Source: Pseudooceanicola aestuarii (lineage in GTDB: Bacteria; Pseudomonadota; Alphaproteobacteria; Rhodobacterales; Rhodobacteraceae). From it: 64,000 nt of DNA. The notes beneath the pieces are model-generated. The model ran no database searches. It had not been told where the DNA came from and saw nothing but the letters and a program-made list of their open reading frames with translations. The stretch lies in the NCBI RefSeq assembly GCF_010614805.1, contig NZ_JAAFZC010000003.1, forward strand, positions 162,856-226,855, in the 5' to 3' direction. The translations under genes and the position numbers were made by a program. Positions 59,416-64,000 of the stretch are shown piece by piece (position 1 is the stretch's first letter; the number at the start of each line of letters is the position of its first letter).

Positions 59416-60216
59416 TCAGCGCAGGGCGCCCACCTTGTCCATGAACCGTTTCACACGGTCGGAATCCACCGGGTTCCAGGTGTTGCCGTCGACCTTGAAA
59501 TGGGTGCCGATCACGCAACCCTGCGCGACCGAGAAGACATCGGCGATATTGTCGATATTCACCCCGGTATTGGCAAAGACGGGCACGTCCTCCAGCGTTT
59601 CGCAGACCTTGCGCAGGTCCGAATGCTCCGCCGGCTGACCGGTGATCGGACCGGACACAAGAATGGCATCGGCGAGCGAGGAGAAGACCGCGCTTTTGGC
59701 GCGCAGTTCGATCGGGCGCTGGTCCAGCGAATGGGCGAATTCGGCGTTGATGTTGAACAGCATCTTCATGTCATCGCGTTTGAGATTCGTGCGCAGGCGC
59801 GAGGCCTCGGCGCAGTTCGGCTCCCAGATGCCCATGTCGGAGGCGAAGACCCCGGTAAAGATCTCCCGCACGAAGGAGGCGCCGGTGACCGCGCCGATCG
59901 CGATGGAGCTTTGCGGATCCCACAGGTAGTTCACGCCGAACGGTACCTTCAGCAGAGGCTTGACCGCCGTGACGACAGCGGTCATCGCCGCGATGCTTTC
60001 GGGAGAGCCCTTGAACACGTAGGGGCGGTCGTTCTCGTTGCCGAACATGATCGCATCGACGCCGCCGTCCTGCAATTTTTCCACGTCGGCGATCACCCCT
60101 TCGATCAACCCGTCCATGCCGCGATCGGCATCGTAGAGGGGGGAACCGGGAAGGGCGCCGATATGGGCCATGGAAATGACGGCCTTGTTCTTTCCGTCGA
60201 AGAAGTCGAAGGGCAT
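59416..60216 (-). CDS. BtpA/SgcQ-family protein
   Basis: The 266-residue product belongs to the BtpA family, predicted TIM-barrel proteins that include cyanobacterial BtpA and E. coli SgcQ, whose reaction is not established. Motifs: AVISMAHIGALPGSPLYDAD (about 12-31), IADVEKLQDGGVDAIMFGNE, VPFGVNYLWDPQSSIAIGAV and PVFANTGVNIDNIADVFSVA. The start at 60216 follows a good ribosome binding site (CAAGGAGACC, complement of 60220-60229). As in the E. coli sgc cluster, it is near sugar transport and DeoR-type regulation. Confidence 0.85.
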   Translation of the reverse strand: MPFDFFDGKNKAVISMAHIGALPGSPLYDADRGMDGLIEGVIADVEKLQDGGVDAIMFGNENDRPYVFKGSPESIAAMTAVVTAVKPLLKVPFGVNYLWDPQSSIAIGAVTGASFVREIFTGVFASDMGIWEPNCAEASRLRTNLKRDDMKMLFNINAEFAHSLDQRPIELRAKSAVFSSLADAILVSGPITGQPAEHSDLRKVCETLEDVPVFANTGVNIDNIADVFSVAQGCVIGTHFKVDGNTWNPVDSDRVKRFMDKVGALR

Positions 60217-60235
60217 GCAGGGTCTCCTTGGGAGG

Positions 60236-61039
60236 TCAGGTTTCTTCGGCCACACGGATCTCCACCCCCGCGCCCGCAAGGGCGGAGGCAAGATCGGATG
60301 GCGGCGGCGCGTCGGTGATCAGGACCGACGCTTCGGACAGGGCGGCGACGCGGATGGTCGAAAGCCGCCGAAATTTTGTTGAATCGCACAAAAACACGCG
60401 ATGCGCCGAACGTTCCAGGTAGATTTTCTTCAGCTCGCTGTCTTCGATGGAATAATCGTAGAACCCCTCGTCCGAGAGACCGGAAATGCCGATCACGGCG
60501 ACCTCGAAATGCAGCTTGGAAAAGCTCTCGATCGCGCTTGGCCCGGTGATCGACAATTCGTTCGGCCGGGTGCGCCCCTCGGGCAGGTAGACCTCGGTGC
60601 CCATGGCGCCCAGAGAGGTCGCGACCCGCAGGCTGTTGGTGAAGATGTGGCGCTGTCCGCCCCGCCGGGCCAGGGCCTCGGCCGCGAACAGGCATGAGCT
60701 GCCGACGTCGATGGCCACGGACCGAAAACCTGCAAGAAGTTCAGCAGCTTCGGCGGCAATCAGCCGTTTCGCCGGCGCATTGTGTGCGGCCCGCGCATCG
60801 AAATCCGGCTCAACATCGTCGATCACTTTCAGGGGGCCGGACGCCCGGCGCCGCGCGCCGCCGTGCACGCGATGCAACAGGCCTTCGCGCTCCAGCTCCG
60901 ACAGGTCGCGGCGCACGGTCATGTCGGAAACCTCGAAGTCGCGCGCCAGATCGGCCACGGCCACCGAACCGCCTTCGTGCAAGCGTTTCAGGATCGCGTT
61001 CATGCGGGTCTGTGCAGGTGTTCGCATCTTGGTGTTCAT
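60236..61039 (-). CDS. DeoR-family transcriptional regulator
   Basis: The 267-residue product has the DeoR N-terminal helix-turn-helix (VAVADLARDFEVSDMTVRRD and LSELEREGLLHRVHGGARR, about 25-63) and a C-terminal sugar-phosphate-sensing domain with LLAGFRSVAIDVGSSCLFAA, IFTNSLRVATSLGA and the HRVFLCDSTKFRRLS segment. I prefer ATG 61039 because GAGG lies 7 bases upstream; 61051 is in frame. It is first of the leftward operon and divergent from the SDR gene, so it probably controls both directions, with a phosphorylated sugar as inducer. Confidence 0.9.
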   Translation of the reverse strand: MNTKMRTPAQTRMNAILKRLHEGGSVAVADLARDFEVSDMTVRRDLSELEREGLLHRVHGGARRRASGPLKVIDDVEPDFDARAAHNAPAKRLIAAEAAELLAGFRSVAIDVGSSCLFAAEALARRGGQRHIFTNSLRVATSLGAMGTEVYLPEGRTRPNELSITGPSAIESFSKLHFEVAVIGISGLSDEGFYDYSIEDSELKKIYLERSAHRVFLCDSTKFRRLSTIRVAALSEASVLITDAPPPSDLASALAGAGVEIRVAEET

Positions 61040-61156
61040 GTTCGGCCTCATGCCAGTTCTATGTCCGAGTTGAGCGCAGAAGGCAACATAAGTAAACAAA
61101 AAGCTTGCCTTTTGCGTGCGATCTTGTTCAGTTTCCTTGAAAGGAGCCTCAACATC
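61040..61156. promoter_or_regulatory. Divergent DeoR / SDR regulatory region
   Basis: This 117-base AT-rich gap holds an imperfect inverted repeat, CAAAA-N8-TTTTG at 61096-61113, a candidate operator for the DeoR-type regulator. An AAAGGAG ribosome binding site for the SDR gene lies at 61139-61145. Confidence 0.35.
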
Positions 61157-61957
61157 ATGTCCCACACCACCCTATCCGCACAGGTGCATCCAGATCTAAA
61201 CAATAAGCGTGCGTTCCTGACGGGCGGCGTCACCGGCATCGGCAACGCCATCGCACGGGGTCTGGCGGCGCAGGGCGTGCGCGTCGCGATCGCCGATCTG
61301 GACGCCAAGGCCGCCACCCGCGCCGCCGCTGATCTGGGTCACGGGCATATCGGACTGGCCGTGGACGTGCGCGACCGCGCCTCTGTCACCGCCGCCTTCG
61401 ACGCGGCGGTGGAGGGGCTGGGCGGCATCGACATCTGCGTCGCCAATGCGGGCGTGTCCTCCATGGCGCCGGCGGTCGCGCTGACCGACGCGGATTGGGA
61501 CTTCAACATGAACGTCAACGCACGCGGTGTCTTTCTGACCAACCAGATGGCGGCACGGCATTTCACCGGAACGGGCAGTGGCGTGATCGTCAACACCGCA
61601 TCCCTGGCGGCCAAGGTTGGCGCGCCGTTTCTGGCCCATTACAGCGCCTCGAAATTCGCGGTGGTCGGCTGGACCCAGGCCCTGGCCCGCGAGTTGGCGC
61701 CGATCGGCGTGCGGGTAAACGCCGTCTGCCCCGGCTTCGTCAAGACCGGGATGCAGGACCGCGAAGTCGAATGGGAGGCCAAGCTGCGGGGCATGACCGG
61801 GCCTGAGGTGGTGCAGGATTACATCGATCAGACCCCGCTGGGCCGGCTGGAAACACCGGAGGACGTGGCCAATGTCGCGGTGTTCCTGTGCGCGGACGCA
61901 GCGCGCTTCATGACCGGTCAGGCGATCAACGTCACTGGCGGCGTCTACACGACCTGA
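61157..61957 (+). CDS. Short-chain dehydrogenase/reductase (SDR), likely sugar or polyol dehydrogenase
   Basis: The 266-residue product is a classical SDR: nucleotide-binding TGGVTGIGNAIARGLAAQGV (about 22-41), Asp after beta-2 in VAIADLDA (favouring NAD), NAG in CVANAGVS, and the catalytic Ser-Tyr-Lys in NTASLAAKVGAPFLAHYSAS then KFAVVGWTQALARELA. PGFVKTGM and FMTGQAINVTGGVYTT complete the fold. Its place before a sugar-type ABC transporter suggests oxidation of the imported sugar or polyol before phosphorylation by the FGGY kinase. This is inference. Confidence 0.9.
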   Translation: MSHTTLSAQVHPDLNNKRAFLTGGVTGIGNAIARGLAAQGVRVAIADLDAKAATRAAADLGHGHIGLAVDVRDRASVTAAFDAAVEGLGGIDICVANAGVSSMAPAVALTDADWDFNMNVNARGVFLTNQMAARHFTGTGSGVIVNTASLAAKVGAPFLAHYSASKFAVVGWTQALARELAPIGVRVNAVCPGFVKTGMQDREVEWEAKLRGMTGPEVVQDYIDQTPLGRLETPEDVANVAVFLCADAARFMTGQAINVTGGVYTT

Positions 61958-61988
61958 TCCCCAGCGGATCGAGAGGAAAGGACGGCGC

Positions 61989-63095
61989 ATGGCCGAAATC
62001 ACCATGAAGGGCGTGACCCGCGACTACGGAAGCGGCATTTTCGGCGTCCGCGACGTGGACCTGGAGATCCGGGAGGGAGAGTTCATGTGCTTTCTCGGGC
62101 CGTCGGGCTGCGGCAAGTCCACGACCCTGCGGATGATCGCGGGTCTGGAAGACATTACCTCCGGCACGCTGACCATCGGCGGGCGCGACATGACCCATAC
62201 ACCGCCGCGCGACCGCAACATTGCCGTGGTTTTCCAGACCTACGCGCTTTATCCGCACATGAGCGTGCGCGACAACATCGCCTTTGGCATGAAGATGCGC
62301 GGTGTCCCGCGCGGCGACCGGGCGCAGCGCGTGACCGCCGCCGCGCAGAAGCTGGGGCTGGCCCCCTACCTGGACCGCAAACCGGCGGAACTGTCGGGCG
62401 GTCAGCGCCAGCGCGTCGCGCTTGGCCGGGCCATCGTTCGGGAGCCGGATGTCTTCCTGATGGACGAGCCGCTGTCCAACCTGGACGCCACCCTGCGGGC
62501 CGAAATGCGGCTGGAGCTGGTGCGGCTGCACCGCGAACTGGGCAAGACCACGGTTTTCGTCACTCACGATCAGGTGGAGGCGATGACCATGGGCGACCGC
62601 ATCTGCATCCTGCGCGACGGAGAGATCATGCAGGTGGGCCGGCCGCTGGAGGTCTATGACAACCCTGTCAACATCTTCGTCGCCCGGTTCCTGTCCACCC
62701 CGCCGATGAGCATCCTGCCCGCCACCCTGAAGGACGGCCGATTGTCCAGCCCGCTGGCCGATTTCACCCTGACCCCGGACCAGCAGCGCGCCTATGCCGC
62801 CGCCGCCGGCCAATCCCTGAAGCTGGGTATCCGGGCGGAGGATTTTCACGCCACGCCGGGGCCTTGCCGCATCCCTGTCACCGGCGAGGTCCGCGCGATC
62901 GAAGCCCTGGGGGCGGAGAACATCCTGTTCTTTCACCAGGCGGGGGAGACCCTCGCCGCCCGGGTCGATCGGCACCTGTTGCCCGCCGTGGGGGAACAGG
63001 TGTCGCTCTACCTTGATACCGCGGCGATCTATCTTTTCGACGGGCAGACCGAACAGACCTTTGCCCGGCCCGATCCCGAAACGGTGCGCGCATGA
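61989..63095 (+). CDS. CUT1-type carbohydrate ABC transporter ATPase (MalK/UgpC-like)
   Basis: The 368-residue product has Walker A GPSGCGKSTTLRMIAGLEDI (about 38-57), the Q-loop in IAVVFQTYALYPHMSVRDNI, signature LSGGQRQRVALGRAIV, Walker B VFLMDEPLSNLDATLRAEMR and the H-loop TVFVTHDQVEAMTMGDRI. The C-terminal 130 residues form the TOBE regulatory domain (LKLGIRAEDFHATPGPCRIP). GAGAGGAAAGGACGGCGC before the ATG is a good ribosome binding site. It overlaps the permease gene by 4 bases. Confidence 0.94.
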   Translation: MAEITMKGVTRDYGSGIFGVRDVDLEIREGEFMCFLGPSGCGKSTTLRMIAGLEDITSGTLTIGGRDMTHTPPRDRNIAVVFQTYALYPHMSVRDNIAFGMKMRGVPRGDRAQRVTAAAQKLGLAPYLDRKPAELSGGQRQRVALGRAIVREPDVFLMDEPLSNLDATLRAEMRLELVRLHRELGKTTVFVTHDQVEAMTMGDRICILRDGEIMQVGRPLEVYDNPVNIFVARFLSTPPMSILPATLKDGRLSSPLADFTLTPDQQRAYAAAAGQSLKLGIRAEDFHATPGPCRIPVTGEVRAIEALGAENILFFHQAGETLAARVDRHLLPAVGEQVSLYLDTAAIYLFDGQTEQTFARPDPETVRA

Positions 63096-63895
63096 GGATC
63101 GGCCCCCTTCTTCGCCATCTGGCCCTGATCTTCGTCTGCCTGATCGTGGCGCTGCCGATCTTCTGGCTGATCCGCACCAGCCTGGTGCCCGCCGCGCTGT
63201 CCTATGATGCCCGTCTCTGGCCCGCCTTCAGCACCGAGAACTACCAAAGCCTCTTTGCCCGCAACGGCTATGGCCGGAACTACATGAATTCGGTCATCGT
63301 GGCCCTGGGATCGGTGCTGATCGCCACGCCCTTTGCCGCGCTGACAGGCTATGCCTTTGCCCGGTTCCGCACCGGCGGGCGCGCCGCACGCTTCGCCGTT
63401 CTGGCCACCCAGATGCTGCCGCCCGTGGCGCTGGCGCTGCCCACCTTCATGATCTACCGCGAAGTCGGGCTGACCAATTCCATCGCCGGGCTGGTCATCG
63501 TTTATGCTGTGATCAACCTGCCCTTTCTGACGTGGATCCTGATGGGGTTCTTCGAGGGCATCCCGAAAGAGCTGGAAGAGGCCGCGATCACCGACGGGGC
63601 CACCAACTGGCAGGCCTTCGTACTGGTGGTCCTGCCCGTCGCCCGGCCCGGCATCGCCGCTGCCGTGGTGCTGGGGTTCATCCTGGCGTGGAACGAATTT
63701 CTTTTTGCCCTGATCCTCAGCGGCCCGTCCACCGCGACGGTGCCTGTGGCCCTGGCCGCGCTTCAGACCTCCAACGGGGTGGAGATCGGCAAGGTTGCCG
63801 CTGGCGTCGCGCTGGCCATCGTGCCGCTGATGGTCGTCTCCCGCTTCATCCAGAAATACCTGGTACGGGGCCTCTCCTTCGGGGGGGTGGGCTGA
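63092..63895 (+). CDS. Carbohydrate ABC transporter permease, MalG type
   Basis: The 267-residue permease begins RIGPLLRHLALIFVCLIVAL and PIFWLIRTSLVPA, has six predicted membrane helices, and carries the EAA loop EEAAITDGATNWQAFVLVVL then PVARPGIAAAVVLGFILAWN (about 166-205). It is the MalG-type partner of a CUT1 importer; the MalF-type permease is not in the window and presumably lies to the right. It overlaps the ATPase gene by ATGA. Confidence 0.93.
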   Translation: MRIGPLLRHLALIFVCLIVALPIFWLIRTSLVPAALSYDARLWPAFSTENYQSLFARNGYGRNYMNSVIVALGSVLIATPFAALTGYAFARFRTGGRAARFAVLATQMLPPVALALPTFMIYREVGLTNSIAGLVIVYAVINLPFLTWILMGFFEGIPKELEEAAITDGATNWQAFVLVVLPVARPGIAAAVVLGFILAWNEFLFALILSGPSTATVPVALAALQTSNGVEIGKVAAGVALAIVPLMVVSRFIQKYLVRGLSFGGVG

Positions 63896-63903
63896 TGATT
63901 TCC

Positions 63904-63954
63904 GCGCGCGGGTTCCGGCCCGCGCGCCAACAGAAGGGCCGAACCAACCGGCCC
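63904..63954 (+). other. Two RNA hairpins between permease and next gene
   Basis: A perfect 9-base stem GCGCGCGGG / CCCGCGCGC (63904-63912, 63919-63927) and a 6-base stem GGGCCG / CGGCCC (63936-63941, 63949-63954). Neither has a strong T run. They could limit read-through or protect mRNA ends between the membrane components and the following gene. Confidence 0.45.
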
Positions 63955-63990
63955 GCTTTCGAACACTCATACCAACAGGAAGGAAAGATC

Positions 63991-64000
63991 ATGAAAACCA
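63991..64000 (+). CDS. Start of a further gene, probably the cognate substrate-binding protein (cut by the right edge)
   Basis: An ATG at 63991 follows a strong ribosome binding site (AGGAAGGAAAG at 63978-63988) and is the start of a frame reading Met-Lys-Thr before the window ends. The place after the permease and the Met-Lys-Thr start, usual for signal peptides, suggest a periplasmic sugar-binding protein. Only 10 bases are visible. Confidence 0.45.

Noticed and set aside
57729..59444. 571-codon open frame antisense to the FGGY kinase
   Set aside because: The kinase motifs on the minus strand are unambiguous; this frame is a mirror product.
1..64000. CRISPR arrays, insertion sequences, tRNA or rRNA genes, prophage genes
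   Set aside because: I looked for regular spacer-repeat arrays, transposase-like proteins with inverted ends, tRNA cloverleaf strings and phage proteins and found none.

Overview
High-GC DNA with tightly packed, mostly 4-base-overlapping genes. The gene content points to an alphaproteobacterium of the Rhodobacteraceae (roseobacter group): FlaF, FlbT, a DUF1217 protein, a MotE-like protein, a MucR-type zinc-finger regulator, a Rem/FtcR-like response regulator, an SltF-type transglycosylase, and perfect CtrA-type sites (TTAA-N7-TTAA). The assignment rests on gene content and layout only; no 16S or other marker is present.

About 1-41.8 kb is one large flagellar locus. It runs: motA (cut by the left edge), then a divergent block with an unknown membrane-anchored protein, a GT2/FkbM fusion and a TPR glycosyltransferase. 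Next come mucR-motB, an unknown protein, an RpoH-like sigma factor, fliK-flgD, and the leftward flgFGAH with a FliL-like gene. After these lie a periplasmic MotK-like protein, flgE-flgK-flgL, the leftward rem/ftcR-like regulator, flgI-flgJ-flgN, fliC with a terminator, flaF-flbT-DUF1217, and leftward fliF-fliH-fliN-fliP-fliG. The block ends with fliL-fliM-DUF6468-motE, leftward fliI, and flgB-flgC-fliE-fliQ-sltF-flhA-fliR-flhB. Together these encode export apparatus, basal body, rod, rings, hook, filament and stator, plus their own regulators. I did not find fliD, fliS, fliJ, fliO, flhF, flhG, fliA, flgM or chemotaxis genes. Three regulatory signals recur: CtrA sites before flgE, flgI and fliC, a near-CtrA site before the sigma gene, and an 8-base motif CAAGTATA in four divergent flagellar intergenic regions.

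At 41.8-43.7 kb is an NhaA antiporter fused to an N-terminal thioredoxin-fold domain without its cysteines.

44.2-57.2 kb is one rightward operon: a peptide-type ABC importer (binding protein, two permeases, two ATPases), two tandem biuret/triuret-hydrolase-like cysteine hydrolases, an amidase, an AtzG-AtzE-AtzH trio (also called HpxX-HpxY-HpxZ), a GntR/FCD regulator, and an allophanate hydrolase split into two genes in reversed domain order. Combined, these genes could take up triuret or biuret (or a related ureido compound) and convert it through carboxybiuret, dicarboxyurea and allophanate to ammonia and CO2 without a cyanuric acid hydrolase. This is the most interesting system in the window.

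57.3-64 kb is a carbohydrate-type locus: leftward DeoR regulator, BtpA/SgcQ-family protein, FGGY kinase and HAD hydrolase, divergent from an SDR dehydrogenase and a CUT1-type ABC transporter (ATPase, MalG-like permease, start of a further gene) that continues past the right edge. Its substrate cannot be told from the sequence.
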